A stretch of 64,000 nt of DNA from assembly GCF_001695855.1 (NCBI RefSeq), contig NZ_MBSS01000014.1, forward strand, positions 53,960 through 117,959, written 5' to 3'. The position numbers were made by a program, and so were the translations under genes. The notes below the pieces were generated by a model that saw only the letters and a list, made by a program, of their open reading frames with translations, was not told where the DNA came from and searched no databases. Below, in pieces: positions 37,227-45,211 of this stretch; the first letter of the stretch is position 1, and every line of letters starts with the position of its first letter. The stretch comes from Ensifer sp. LC163 (GTDB lineage Bacteria > Pseudomonadota > Alphaproteobacteria > Rhizobiales > Rhizobiaceae).

Positions 37227-38056
37227 CAGTGATGCCCTCCAGGCGTGGAATGAGACGCTGTCTCCAACCGGCGCCGCCCGATCGGCAGCAGACTCAGGAC
37301 GAAAAGCGCAAGTGCGGCAACCACGATAGACGGTCCCGATGGCGTATCCCAGTGCAGCGAGCCGAAAAGTCCACCGGTCACGGCAAACGCGCCGATCACC
37401 GAGGCCAGAACCGCCATCACCTCGGGGGATGTCGCAAAGCGCCGGGCCGTGGCCGCCGGGATGATCAACAGCGAGGTGATCAGCAGGATGCCGACGATCT
37501 TCATGGCGATGGCGATCACCAGCGCCATCAAGAGCATGAAGAACAGCCGCGCCCGCTCCGGCCTCATGCCCTCGGCCTCGGCGAGCTCCGGATTGACCGT
37601 GGACGCAAGCAGCGGCCGCCAGAGATAGACGATGGCGAAGATCACGAGGATGCCACCACCCCAGATGATGTCGATGTCGGCCTCCGACACCGCAAGAATG
37701 TCGCCGAAGAGAAAGCCGACGAGATCGATACGCACCCAGGTCATGAAGGCGACGATGACGAGGCCGATCGACAGCGCCGAATGCGACAGAATGCCGAGCA
37801 GCGCATCGGTCGACAGCGCCCCGCGCCGCTGCAGAAAGAGCAGCAATACCGACACGGCAGCCGCAACGATGAACACCGCCACCATCAGGTTGAGGTCGAG
37901 AAGCAAGGACAGGGCGACGCCGAGCAGCGCCGAATGCGCCATGGTATCGCCGAAATAGGCCATGCGCCGCCAGATCACGAAGCAGCCGAGCGGCCCGGCC
38001 ATGACGGCGATGCCGATGCCGGCGATCAGCGCCCGGACGAAGAAATCGTCAAGCAT
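37226..38056 (-). CDS. znuB: zinc ABC transporter, permease
   Basis: Inner-membrane permease of the high-affinity zinc importer, 276 aa, with seven to nine TM segments. The ABC-3 family hallmark is the opening FFVRALIAGIGIAVMAGPLGCFVIWRRMAYFGDTMAHSALLGVAL, with DALLGILSHSALSIGLV further on. It overlaps znuC by 8 bp and zur by 1 bp, so the three genes are one transcript. Confidence 0.95.
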   Translation of the reverse strand: MLDDFFVRALIAGIGIAVMAGPLGCFVIWRRMAYFGDTMAHSALLGVALSLLLDLNLMVAVFIVAAAVSVLLLFLQRRGALSTDALLGILSHSALSIGLVIVAFMTWVRIDLVGFLFGDILAVSEADIDIIWGGGILVIFAIVYLWRPLLASTVNPELAEAEGMRPERARLFFMLLMALVIAIAMKIVGILLITSLLIIPAATARRFATSPEVMAVLASVIGAFAVTGGLFGSLHWDTPSGPSIVVAALALFVLSLLPIGRRRLETASHSTPGGHH

Positions 38057-38954
38057 CGCGCTTCTCCTTCAGTTCAAAGCCATGCAGGCGGGTATGGTGG
38101 CCGCAGCCGCAATCCTCGCCATGGTCGTGCACGTTGTCGTCCTCGTCGTGGTGATGGCCGTCGCCGGGGTAGCAATGCTCGGTGATCGAGCCGTCCGCAT
38201 GCAGCACGCGCCCGTCAGGCAGATGAGTGTGGTCGTGATTGTGGCTGTAGACCGCAAGCGCGCCGGCGGCGCGGCGGCCGAAAAGCTTCTGGTACTCCGG
38301 GCTCTGGCTGACCGCCTGCGGCGTGCCGCGGCAGCAGACATGGCCATTGAGGCAGACAACCGTGTCGGTCTCCGCCATCACGATATGCAGATCGTGCGAG
38401 ATCAGCAGAATGCCGCAGCCGGTGCGATTGCGGATCTGCTTGATCAGTTCGTAGAGCGCGATCTCGCCGCTGAAGTCGACGCCCTGCACCGGCTCGTCGA
38501 GCACCAGCAGGTCCGGCTTGCGGGCGATCGCCCGCGCCAAGAGAGCCCGCTGGAATTCGCCGCCCGACAGGTGCTGCACCTCGGCTTTGGCGAGATGCAA
38601 AACCCCGGTCGCCGACAACGCCTCCTCGATCTCCCGGCCCTTCAGAGGTCCGGTCAGCGTCATCAGCCGCTCGACCGTCAAGGGCAGCGTCCAGTCGACC
38701 GCCAGCTTCTGCGGGACGTAGCCGACCTTCAGGCCTGGTTTGCGCTCAACATAGCCCTCGTCGGCCTTCAGCACGCCGATCGCGGTCTTTGCCGTCGTCG
38801 ATTTGCCCGAGCCGTTGGGGCCAATCAGGGTGACGATCTCACCGGGGCTGATCGAAAATTCGACGCCGCGCACCAGCCAGCGGCCGTTGCGGCTGACGCC
38901 GGCATCGTTCAGCCGGACCAGCGGTGTCGTTTCTGGGGATCGGAAATTCAGCAT
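38049..38954 (-). CDS. znuC: zinc ABC transporter, ATP-binding protein
   Basis: ATPase of the zinc importer, 301 aa from the ATG at 38954. Walker A is GPNGSGKST, signature LSGGEFQRALLARAI, Walker B LLVLDEPVQGVD and H-loop LLISHDLH. The C-terminal ~60 residues are His/Asp-rich (HNHDHTHLPDG, GDGHHHDEDDNVHDHGEDCG), a likely zinc-buffering tail common in rhizobial ZnuC. A 5' extension to 38996 exists in frame but would run into the Zur-like site, so 38954 is preferred. First gene of znuC-znuB-zur. Confidence 0.94.
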   Translation of the reverse strand: MLNFRSPETTPLVRLNDAGVSRNGRWLVRGVEFSISPGEIVTLIGPNGSGKSTTAKTAIGVLKADEGYVERKPGLKVGYVPQKLAVDWTLPLTVERLMTLTGPLKGREIEEALSATGVLHLAKAEVQHLSGGEFQRALLARAIARKPDLLVLDEPVQGVDFSGEIALYELIKQIRNRTGCGILLISHDLHIVMAETDTVVCLNGHVCCRGTPQAVSQSPEYQKLFGRRAAGALAVYSHNHDHTHLPDGRVLHADGSITEHCYPGDGHHHDEDDNVHDHGEDCGCGHHTRLHGFELKEKRDA

Positions 38955-38994
38955 CAAAAAATTCCGGATTGGCGGTTGCCACTGGCTATCGCAC

Positions 38995-39012
38995 ACGTTA
39001 TAGCATAACGCA
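38995..39012. promoter_or_regulatory. Zur-box-like site, znuC side
   Basis: ACGTTATAGCATAACGCA contains the dyad GTTAT-AGC-ATAAC. It lies 41 bp upstream of the znuC ATG and matches the site at 40651 at 13 of 18 positions. Position and sequence fit repression of znuCB-zur. Confidence 0.7.
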
Positions 39013-39015
39013 ATT

Positions 39016-39033
39016 GATGTAATAACATTACAT
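39016..39033. promoter_or_regulatory. Zur-box-like site, znuA side
   Basis: GATGTAATAACATTACAT is a near-perfect dyad (arms ATGTAAT and ATTACAT). It lies in the divergent znuC-znuA region, 125 bp upstream of znuA. Read on the minus strand it matches the site at 40651 at 14 of 18 positions. Confidence 0.75.
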
Positions 39034-39157
39034 TAAAACGTCCACACGTTCAACCGGACGTGCACTCGGCGTTTTAGATGTCCGAACTGCGCCTGTCCCT
39101 GGCCGAAAAACACATTCGGTTCAGGGGCTTGCGTGACATTCAAGCCCGGAGAAACCG

Positions 39158-40210
39158 ATGAAATCGACTTCCGCCCTGCTCTTTGCCTCCACCATCCTCT
39201 TGTCGTCGCCCGTTGCGGCGGCTGGTCCCAATGTGGTGGCTTCGATCAAGCCTGTCCACTCGCTCGTCGCCTCGATCATGCAGGGCGTCGGCGAGCCGTC
39301 GCTGATCGTCGAGGGTGCCGCCTCCCCGCATACCTACAACATGAAACCCTCCAATGCCGCAGCACTTCAGGCGGCCAAGGTGGTCTTCTGGGTCGGCCCC
39401 GGGCTCGAAGCTTTTCTGGACAAGCCGCTCGATGCGCTCAGCGGCGGCGCCAAGGTGGTGGAGCTCGGCGAGGCGCCTGGACTTGAGAAGCTGAAATTCC
39501 GCGAAGGCGGCGCCTTCGAGGCGGATGATCATGGCGACGAAGGCCATGGCGAAGCCCATACCGACGCTGGTCACGGGGAAGAAGGGCACAAGCACACGGA
39601 GGGCGAAGCAGAACACGACCATGCCGCAGCACCCGAAGCCGCTACCGCCGATGATCACGCGCACGAGGGGCACGATCATGATCACGACGGCTTCGACATG
39701 CACATGTGGCTCGATCCGCAGAACGCCAGGGCGATGGCAGCCGAGATTGAAAAGACGCTCACCGAGGCCGACCCGGACAATGCCGCCGCCTACAAGGCGA
39801 ACCTCGACAAGTTCAACCAGCGCCTCGACTCGCTCGACAAGAGCCTGACGACCACCCTCGCGCCGGTGAAGGACAAGCCGTTCATCGTCTTCCACGATGC
39901 CTACCAGTACTTCGAGCACCGCTACCAGGTGCGGGTTGCCGGCTCGATCACGGTCAGCCCGGAGGTTTTGCCTGGCGCCGAGCGGCTCTCGCAGATTCAC
40001 GCCAAGATCAAGGAACTGGGCGCAACCTGCGTCTTTGCCGAACCGCAGTTCGAACCGAAGCTGATCAATGTAGTGATCGAAGGCACGCCGGCGAAATCCG
40101 GCACGCTAGATCCGGAAGCGGCGACACTCGACGCAGGCCCGGACCTCTACTTCCAGCTGATGGAAAACATCGGCACATCGCTCAAGACCTGCCTCGCCTC
40201 GGCAAGCTGA
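39158..40210 (+). CDS. znuA: zinc ABC transporter, periplasmic zinc-binding protein
   Basis: Periplasmic receptor for Zn(II), 350 aa, with a signal peptide (cleavage near VAAAG). First metal His in EGAASPHTYNMKPS, then a His/Asp/Glu-rich loop at ~120-185 (DDHGDEGHGEAHTDAGHGEEGHKH, cited in part), FDMHMWLDPQN with the second ligand, and FHDAYQYFEHRY with the third. The loop is the usual zinc-shuttling feature of ZnuA over manganese receptors. Divergent from znuC. Confidence 0.95.
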   Translation: MKSTSALLFASTILLSSPVAAAGPNVVASIKPVHSLVASIMQGVGEPSLIVEGAASPHTYNMKPSNAAALQAAKVVFWVGPGLEAFLDKPLDALSGGAKVVELGEAPGLEKLKFREGGAFEADDHGDEGHGEAHTDAGHGEEGHKHTEGEAEHDHAAAPEAATADDHAHEGHDHDHDGFDMHMWLDPQNARAMAAEIEKTLTEADPDNAAAYKANLDKFNQRLDSLDKSLTTTLAPVKDKPFIVFHDAYQYFEHRYQVRVAGSITVSPEVLPGAERLSQIHAKIKELGATCVFAEPQFEPKLINVVIEGTPAKSGTLDPEAATLDAGPDLYFQLMENIGTSLKTCLASAS

Positions 40211-40307
40211 TCCGCCCTCCCACGGCGACAAGGCCGTCCTCCCAAGGCGGCAAGGCCGTCCTCCCAATGCGGCTAGGGTGGGCGGCCGTGCTCCCCCTCG
40301 CTCGGTC

Positions 40308-40388
40308 ATGCTCGGGCTTGACCCGAGCATCCAGCATGCCTCCTCGTACAGCGCCTCACAGTTGGATCCTCGGGTCAAGCCCGAGGAT
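40308..40388. repeat. two CTCGGG-type palindromes
   Basis: ATGCTCGGG-CTTGA-CCCGAGCAT (40308-40330) and ATCCTCGGG-TCAAG-CCCGAGGAT (40366-40388), each a perfect 9-bp stem. In the first, both arms changed A/T together (GCTC and GAGC), so pairing is conserved. Same family as 25928 and 31864. Confidence 0.8.
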
Positions 40389-40476
40389 GACGGGAGGAGA
40401 GGTCAAGCCCGAGGATGACGGGAGGAGAGGTCAAGCCCGAGGATGACGGGAGGAGAGGTCAAGCGGGAGGATGACG
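40374..40476. repeat. 28-bp tandem repeat, about 3.7 copies
   Basis: GTCAAGCCCGAGGATGAC plus GGGAGGAGAG repeats at 40374, 40402, 40430 and 40458. Three copies are exact; the fourth is cut short with GCGGG in place of GCCCG. The array seems to have grown from the right half of the palindrome at 40366. Together with the palindromes and the Zur-like site it fills the 470-bp gap between znuA and the COG0523 gene. Confidence 0.9.
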
Positions 40477-40650
40477 AAGCGGGAGACCTGACCCGGGAGC
40501 GACCAGAGGAGGAGGCAAACCGATGACTGAGACCGGTCGAGGCAGAAACGGCGCCAGATGCCAGAGCCTCCAGGTCAATTGAAACGCCGGCCCCCCAGCT
40601 ACGGGATTGTCCAGGCGGGCGTTCGCGCTCGCTTTTTAAATTCGACGAAT

Positions 40651-40668
40651 ACGTAATGGTATAACATA
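40651..40668 (+). promoter_or_regulatory. Zur-box-like site upstream of the COG0523 gene
   Basis: ACGTAATGGTATAACATA ends 12 bp before the ATG of the COG0523 GTPase. It is similar to both sites in the znuC-znuA region (13 and 14 of 18 positions). The position, overlapping promoter and ribosome-binding site, suits repression. Confidence 0.72.
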
Positions 40669-40680
40669 TAGGAACCGATT

Positions 40681-41883
40681 ATGGAAAAGCTTCCCGTTAC
40701 CGTGCTGTCCGGCTTCCTCGGCGCCGGCAAGACGACGCTGCTCAACCATGTGCTGACCAACCGCGACGGCCTGCGCGTCGCCGTCATCGTCAACGACATG
40801 AGCGAGATCAATATCGATGCCGCGCTGATCCGCGACGGCGGCGCCAACCTGTCGCGCACCGAAGAGCAGCTTGTCGAAATGACCAATGGCTGCATCTGTT
40901 GCACGCTGCGCGACGATCTCTTGCGCGAAGTCCGTGACCTCGCCGAACAGAACCGGTTCGACTACCTCTTGATCGAATCGAGCGGCATTTCCGAGCCCCT
41001 GCCCGTTGCCACCACCTTCGATTTTCGCGATGAGAATGGCGAGAGCCTTGCCGACGTCGCCCGGCTCGATACCATGGTGACGGTGGTCGACGCCGCCAAT
41101 CTGCTCGCGGACTATTCCTCGCTCGATTTCCTTGCCGATCGCGGCGAGACGGCCGGTGAAGGCGATACGCGCACATTGGTCGACCTGCTGGTTGAACAGA
41201 TCGAGTTCGCCGATGTCGTTGTGCTCAACAAGATCGGCACGGCCACGCCCGAGCAGCGCGATGCGGCGCTGAAGATCATCGTCGGACTGAACCCGGATGC
41301 GCGGCTGATCGAGGCGGATTTCGGCCAGGTTGAGCTGCGCGAGGTGCTCGGCACCGGCCGTTTCGACCTTGCCAGGGCCGAGCAACACCCGCTCTGGTAC
41401 AAGGAGCTGCATGGCTTCAAGGATCATATTCCGGAAACCGAGGAATACGGCATCCGCTCCTTCGTCTATAAGGCCCGCCGCCCGTTCGACCCCACCCGGT
41501 TCCAGGCGTTTCTCAATCGCTCCTGGAAGGGCGTGGTGCGCGCCAAGGGCTTTTTCTGGCTGGCGACGAGGCCCTATCATGTCGGCGAGTTGAGCCAGGC
41601 CGGGCCGCTGGTCAGAACCTCGAAGATGGGCCTGTGGTGGGCGGCCGTGCCTAGGGAACAATGGCCACGCGACCCGGGCTTCCTGAAGGCCGTCGGCCCC
41701 TATATCGATCCCGTCTGGGGCGACCGCCGCCAGGAGATCGTCTTCATCGGCGCCGACCCGATGGATCAAGCCCTGTTGACGGCCGAACTCGACGCCTGCC
41801 TGATCGATGACACCGGCTTCCGGCCGGACCGCTGGCGGGACCTGCCGGATCCCTTCGCGAGCTGGTCGCAGCGGGCGGCCTGA
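40681..41883 (+). CDS. COG0523 (CobW/ZigA-type) GTPase, probable zinc metallochaperone
   Basis: G3E-family P-loop GTPase of 400 aa. Walker A is GFLGAGKTT (about residues 11-19). The metal-binding CxCC motif is in [15 protein letters not shown] (about 68-76). A switch-II-like [10 protein letters not shown], base-recognition NKIG and a C-terminal CobW_C domain (about 260-360) follow. Members under Zur control (ZigA, YciC, ZagA) deliver zinc to clients during limitation. A Zur-like site directly upstream and the neighbouring znu genes support that role over cobalamin synthesis. Followed by a one-base-overlapping small gene. Confidence 0.92.
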   Translation: MEKLPVTVLSGFLGAGKTTLLNHVLTNRDGLRVAVIVNDMSEINIDAALIRDGGANLSRTEEQLVEMTNGCICCTLRDDLLREVRDLAEQNRFDYLLIESSGISEPLPVATTFDFRDENGESLADVARLDTMVTVVDAANLLADYSSLDFLADRGETAGEGDTRTLVDLLVEQIEFADVVVLNKIGTATPEQRDAALKIIVGLNPDARLIEADFGQVELREVLGTGRFDLARAEQHPLWYKELHGFKDHIPETEEYGIRSFVYKARRPFDPTRFQAFLNRSWKGVVRAKGFFWLATRPYHVGELSQAGPLVRTSKMGLWWAAVPREQWPRDPGFLKAVGPYIDPVWGDRRQEIVFIGADPMDQALLTAELDACLIDDTGFRPDRWRDLPDPFASWSQRAA

Positions 41884-42101
41884 TGGCGGCGGCGGGACAA
41901 GGGCCGCGTCGGCCGCGCTTCACCTGCATGGGCCTTAACGCGGCCGGCAGGCCGGTGCCGATGTTCGACCCGTTCTTCGACGGACAGGATGAGGTGGAAG
42001 AAGTTCTCATGCCGGTCGGTCCGCTGGAGCGACTGCTTTTCGGCGAGCGGGATCGAACCGAAGGCGCGGACGTCTCGCCGATGCGCCGAACGACAGTGTA
42101 A
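41883..42101 (+). CDS. small protein overlapping the COG0523 gene, function unknown
   Basis: A 72-aa frame whose ATG shares a base with the COG0523 stop codon (TGATG), the signature of translational coupling. It encodes a polar protein (RFTCMGLNAAGRPVPMFDPFFDGQDEVEEVLMP...). A terminator hairpin follows 11 bp after its stop. No domain recognised. If real it belongs to the zinc-limitation transcript. Confidence 0.55.
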   Translation: MAAAGQGPRRPRFTCMGLNAAGRPVPMFDPFFDGQDEVEEVLMPVGPLERLLFGERDRTEGADVSPMRRTTV

Positions 42102-42112
42102 GGAACGCCGAA

Positions 42113-42146
42113 GGGGCAGCCCGAAAGGCTGCCCCAGTCGTGTTTT
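42113..42146 (+). terminator. terminator between convergent genes
   Basis: GGGGCAGCC-CGAAA-GGCTGCCCC is a 9-bp perfect stem, with TTTT six bases after it on the plus strand. It ends the COG0523-small-gene transcript; it sits directly against the stop of the convergent RcnB-like gene. Confidence 0.7.
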
Positions 42147-42537
42147 AGTGCGCGGACACCAGGCCGACGATGACGCCGGTCGCCAGGCTGATCAGCAGAA
42201 AGTCGTTGTCGACGCGAACCCACTGCTGGCCGCGCGGCGGCTGGCGCAGCTTGTAGCGGCGATAATCGCGCACCTGCGCCATATGGCGGCGCTCGGCGGG
42301 GCTGAGGCGATGGCCGCGGGTCCAGCGTTCCTTCTTCTTGACGATGACGCGCTTTTCGATGGTCACGTGCTTGTTGCCGTGCCGATCCCCGTTCCGGTCC
42401 ATGTGACGATCGACCGGCCGGCGCTGATAGCGGTCATGGTTCTGCGCTACCTCGAAGGAACCTGCCGGCTGGGCAAAGGCCGCTACCGGCGTGATCAGGA
42501 AGGAGCTGGCGACCAGAGCGGTCAGGAGGCGTTTCAT
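42145..42537 (-). CDS. RcnB-family exported protein
   Basis: Exported protein of 130 aa with signal peptide (residues 1-22, ending AFAQ). A His/Arg/Asp-rich stretch follows (about 35-60: NHDRYQRRPVDRHMDRNGDRHGNKH, cited in part), and then the RcnB domain (MAQVRDYRRYKLRQPPRGQQWVRVDNDFLLISLATGVI). RcnB of E. coli is a small periplasmic protein that modulates nickel/cobalt efflux. A Zur-like site lies 79 bp upstream (42616), and the His-rich part suggests metal contact, so a zinc role is possible here. Confidence 0.85.
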   Translation of the reverse strand: MKRLLTALVASSFLITPVAAFAQPAGSFEVAQNHDRYQRRPVDRHMDRNGDRHGNKHVTIEKRVIVKKKERWTRGHRLSPAERRHMAQVRDYRRYKLRQPPRGQQWVRVDNDFLLISLATGVIVGLVSAH

Positions 42538-42615
42538 CGGGGTATCCTTTCGTTATTTGCACCCCGAAAATAGGCCCGACTTCCTGAACCGAAAATGAAA
42601 CGCTACATTACAAAT

Positions 42616-42633
42616 GCGTAATGATATTCCATA
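42616..42633 (-). promoter_or_regulatory. candidate Zur-like site upstream of the RcnB gene
   Basis: Read on the plus strand GCGTAATGATATTCCATA matches the site in front of the COG0523 gene at 14 of 18 positions, including the block CGTAATG. It lies in the 127-bp gap upstream of the RcnB-family ATG, and the only other neighbour is the 3' end of the GH43 gene. Weaker dyad symmetry than the znuA site. Confidence 0.5.
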
Positions 42634-42664
42634 CTTATAAGCGTCTCCTTACAAAATGACGTTC

Positions 42665-44290
42665 TCACTTCGAAAGGCTGACGTAACGGAATAGGTCGAA
42701 GTCGGCCGCCTGTCCCGAGCCTGATGTGTCGAAGGCGAACATGCCGGCGAAGGCGCCGGTGAAGGATCCGTGTTCGCCGCGGCCGCCCTCGTCCGACACC
42801 ACACCGGCGTCGAGAACCGGGCCGATCGCCTGCCAGCCGCCCACGCCGGCCGGTCGCCAGAAAAACTGCAGGTCATTGTCGCGGACCTCCATGGCAAGCC
42901 CGATCGGCCCGTCCGGCACGGCGACGCCGCTTCCGACAGGAAATTGCAGCCGGCCATGCGGGAAGTCGCCCGGGCAGGACAGGATCGTCAGCGCCCGCCC
43001 AAGCGTCTCGTGCCAGGTCACGCCCAGCGCATGGAACTTGTGGCGGTTGTAATAGTGCGTCAGCCCGGCCACCTGCTGATAGGTCTCAGGCGCGAATTCG
43101 ACGGTGGTTTCAGCACGGAAAGAATGATGTTCCTGCCGGCGAGCGACGAGCGCCTGCTCGAACCAGCTGCCGATGCTTTCGCGGCCAAAGAGCCTCAGAT
43201 GCCCTGCCCGCCTTTCCAGCGAAAAGATCCGCTCCGGCAGCGGCGTGCGCAGCCACTGGAACTCGCCGGGCAACGCCCTTTCATCGAAGTCGGTCTCGAC
43301 CACCCGCCGCACCGCCACGGCCTCGACCGGGCCCGGGGCTGCAACCGTGATCGCGGGAACCGGCCCACCGTTTTCGAGATAGAGCCAGCCGTCGTCGCGC
43401 CAGACGCACTTCTGCAGTGCCGTCTCGCGGCCAAGCGTGCAGCGACGCTGAGGTCGCAGCGGCCGGCCGCAGAGATGCGTGTGATAGGCCTGCCCGTCCG
43501 GGGTCTCGACATATTGCCCGTGACCCGCCCGCTGCAACGGCGCATCCGGTTGATCCTTGGACGTGATCAGGTAGGTATCCGGATGCATCTCGTATGGACC
43601 GTCGATCGTGCGCGACCGTGCCATGGTCACGGCATGATCGTATCCGGTGCCGCCTTCCGCCGTCGTCAGGTAGTACCAGCCATTGCGCTTGAAGAGGTGC
43701 GGTCCTTCGACCAGGCCGAGCGGCGAGCCGGCAAAGATGTTCTTCACCGGTCCGGTGAGCTTGCGCGTGCGCTCGTCCCATTCCTGCAGAAGGATGCCGT
43801 CAAAGGCCGGGTGCTTCGGCGAGCCGCCAAAACTCTCGCTGCGATGGTTCCACTGCATGTTGAGGAACCACTTGCGACCGTCGTCGTCATGGAACAGCGA
43901 CGGGTCGAAGCCCGAGGAATTGACATAGACCGGATCGGACCAGACCGCCTCGACCGCCTCTGCCGTGACGATGTAGTTGTGCGCGTCCTTGAAGTTGCCG
44001 TCGAAGCGCTTGACGTCGGTATAGACAAGAAAGAACAGGCCGTCGTCATAGGACAGGCACGGCGCCCAGACGCCGCAGCTGTCGGGGTTGCCGCGCATGT
44101 CGAGCTGGCTTGCCCGCTCCAGCGGCCGGCGCACCAGCCGCCAGTTCACCAGGTCGCGCGAATGGCGAATCTGCACGCCCGGGTACCACTCGAATGTGGA
44201 CGTGGCGATGTAGTAGTCGTCGCCGACCCGGCAGATGGACGGGTCAGGGTTGAAGCCCGGCAGGATCGGGTTGCGAATCAGGGCGGTCAT
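42665..44290 (-). CDS. glycoside hydrolase family 43 protein (beta-xylosidase type)
   Basis: Cytoplasmic GH43 enzyme of 541 aa; no signal peptide. The N-terminal five-bladed propeller (1-310) carries the catalytic base Asp in NPILPGFNPDPSICRVGDDYYI, the pKa-modulating Asp in SSGFDPSLFHDDDG, and the general acid Glu in GLVEGPHLFKR. The C-terminal ~200 residues are the beta-sandwich typical of GH43 xylosidases. Activity on beta-1,4-xylosides or arabinosides is the family expectation. The start at 44290 follows GGAGGAG; the frame extends to 44347. A perfect 18-bp palindrome lies 57 bp upstream. Confidence 0.92.
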   Translation of the reverse strand: MTALIRNPILPGFNPDPSICRVGDDYYIATSTFEWYPGVQIRHSRDLVNWRLVRRPLERASQLDMRGNPDSCGVWAPCLSYDDGLFFLVYTDVKRFDGNFKDAHNYIVTAEAVEAVWSDPVYVNSSGFDPSLFHDDDGRKWFLNMQWNHRSESFGGSPKHPAFDGILLQEWDERTRKLTGPVKNIFAGSPLGLVEGPHLFKRNGWYYLTTAEGGTGYDHAVTMARSRTIDGPYEMHPDTYLITSKDQPDAPLQRAGHGQYVETPDGQAYHTHLCGRPLRPQRRCTLGRETALQKCVWRDDGWLYLENGGPVPAITVAAPGPVEAVAVRRVVETDFDERALPGEFQWLRTPLPERIFSLERRAGHLRLFGRESIGSWFEQALVARRQEHHSFRAETTVEFAPETYQQVAGLTHYYNRHKFHALGVTWHETLGRALTILSCPGDFPHGRLQFPVGSGVAVPDGPIGLAMEVRDNDLQFFWRPAGVGGWQAIGPVLDAGVVSDEGGRGEHGSFTGAFAGMFAFDTSGSGQAADFDLFRYVSLSK

Positions 44291-44347
44291 ACCGAGGGCT
44301 CCTCCGTTTGTCGGCCGCATCCAGCCCCAAACCATCGCCTTTTTCAA

Positions 44348-44365
44348 GACTGCAACGTTGCAGTC
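44348..44365. promoter_or_regulatory. perfect 18-bp palindrome, likely operator of the GH43 gene
   Basis: GACTGCAACGTTGCAGTC is its own reverse complement. It stands 57 bp upstream of the GH43 ATG and has the GCAACGTTGC-type core typical of LacI-family operators. No regulator gene is adjacent, so the cognate repressor is elsewhere. Confidence 0.75.
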
Positions 44366-44503
44366 GATGGGCCGACAGCCGCCGCCGCATGCGTGATTCC
44401 CGCAGTATCGCCGTCAACGCCCTTTGCGTCTGCAAGTGAAACCGATTGGCGATACTGGGCGATGCCCTGTTGTGCCCAATGTTTGGGCAATCGCCAGACA
44501 GCT

Positions 44504-44520
44504 CTATTCGACTTTAGTCT
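44504..44520 (+). promoter_or_regulatory. shared motif upstream of takQM
   Basis: CTATTCGACTTTAGTCT, containing the dyad GACT-TT-AGTC, 115 bp upstream of takQ. The same 17 bases with one change occur at 49035-49051 upstream of takP. The 345-bp gap 44291-44635 holds this, the GH43 palindrome and no gene. Confidence 0.65.
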
Positions 44521-44635
44521 GGGGTCGCGGAACTAACAGGGAAAACCGGGCCTCGGACTTGAACGCGGGCTTGAAATCGGCACTCTGCCTGTGCTTGGCA
44601 CAAAAACCAAAACAGCCACTGCGGGGAGGAAATCG

Positions 44636-45211
44636 ATGAAAGCGTTACTCGGCTTCAGCCGACTCATAGACACGATTACCGAGTTCATCGGCAAATCGGT
44701 GTCCTGGCTCATTCTGATCGCTGTGCTTGTCAGCGCCGGTAATGCCGTCATCCGGAAAATGTTCAACATGTCGTCGAACGCCTGGCTCGAGGCGCAGTGG
44801 TATCTGTTCGGGGCCGCCTTCATGTTCGCGGCCGCCTATACGCTCAGCCAGAACGAACATATCCGCATCGACGTGGTCTACGGCCAGTTCTCGCGCCGCG
44901 TACAGCACTGGATCGATCTTCTCGGGCACCTCCTCTTCCTGATGCCCTTCGTCCTGCTGATGCTCTATTACCTCGTCCCCTATGTGACGATGTCCTACGC
45001 CTCGGGCGAAGTCTCTTCCAGCGCCGGCGGCCTGATCATCTGGCCGGCAAAGGCCATCCTGCTCTTCGGCTTCCTGCTGCTCGCTTTCCAGGGCGTGTCG
45101 GAGATCATCAAGAAAATCGCGATCATGACCGGCAACATGGAGGACCCGACACCTTACGTGCCGACCCATGCGCCGCTTGATGACGTCGTGTCCCCGGAGG
45201 CCCGTCCATGA
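44636..45211 (+). CDS. takQ: TRAP transporter small permease, TakQ type
   Basis: Small membrane subunit (DctQ family) of a TRAP transporter, 191 aa, with four TM segments (about 20-40, 57-75, 95-118, 140-160) and the DctQ motif SQNEHIRIDVVYGQFSRRVQHWIDL. The start at 44636 follows GGGGAGGA. The stop overlaps the large permease start (ATGA). Name and substrate follow the closely similar TakP encoded 2.5 kb away. Confidence 0.88.
   Translation: MKALLGFSRLIDTITEFIGKSVSWLILIAVLVSAGNAVIRKMFNMSSNAWLEAQWYLFGAAFMFAAAYTLSQNEHIRIDVVYGQFSRRVQHWIDLLGHLLFLMPFVLLMLYYLVPYVTMSYASGEVSSSAGGLIIWPAKAILLFGFLLLAFQGVSEIIKKIAIMTGNMEDPTPYVPTHAPLDDVVSPEARP

Noticed and set aside
38954..38996. Longer ZnuC start at 38996
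   Set aside because: The extra 14 codons run into the Zur-like site at 38995, so the ATG at 38954 is preferred.
42047..42062. GGATCGAACCGAAG resembling part of a tRNA T-arm
   Set aside because: There are no matching acceptor or anticodon arms, and it lies inside a small gene.
42770..44536. Plus-strand frame opposite the GH43 gene
   Set aside because: Same antisense effect; GH43 has all its active-site motifs on the minus strand.
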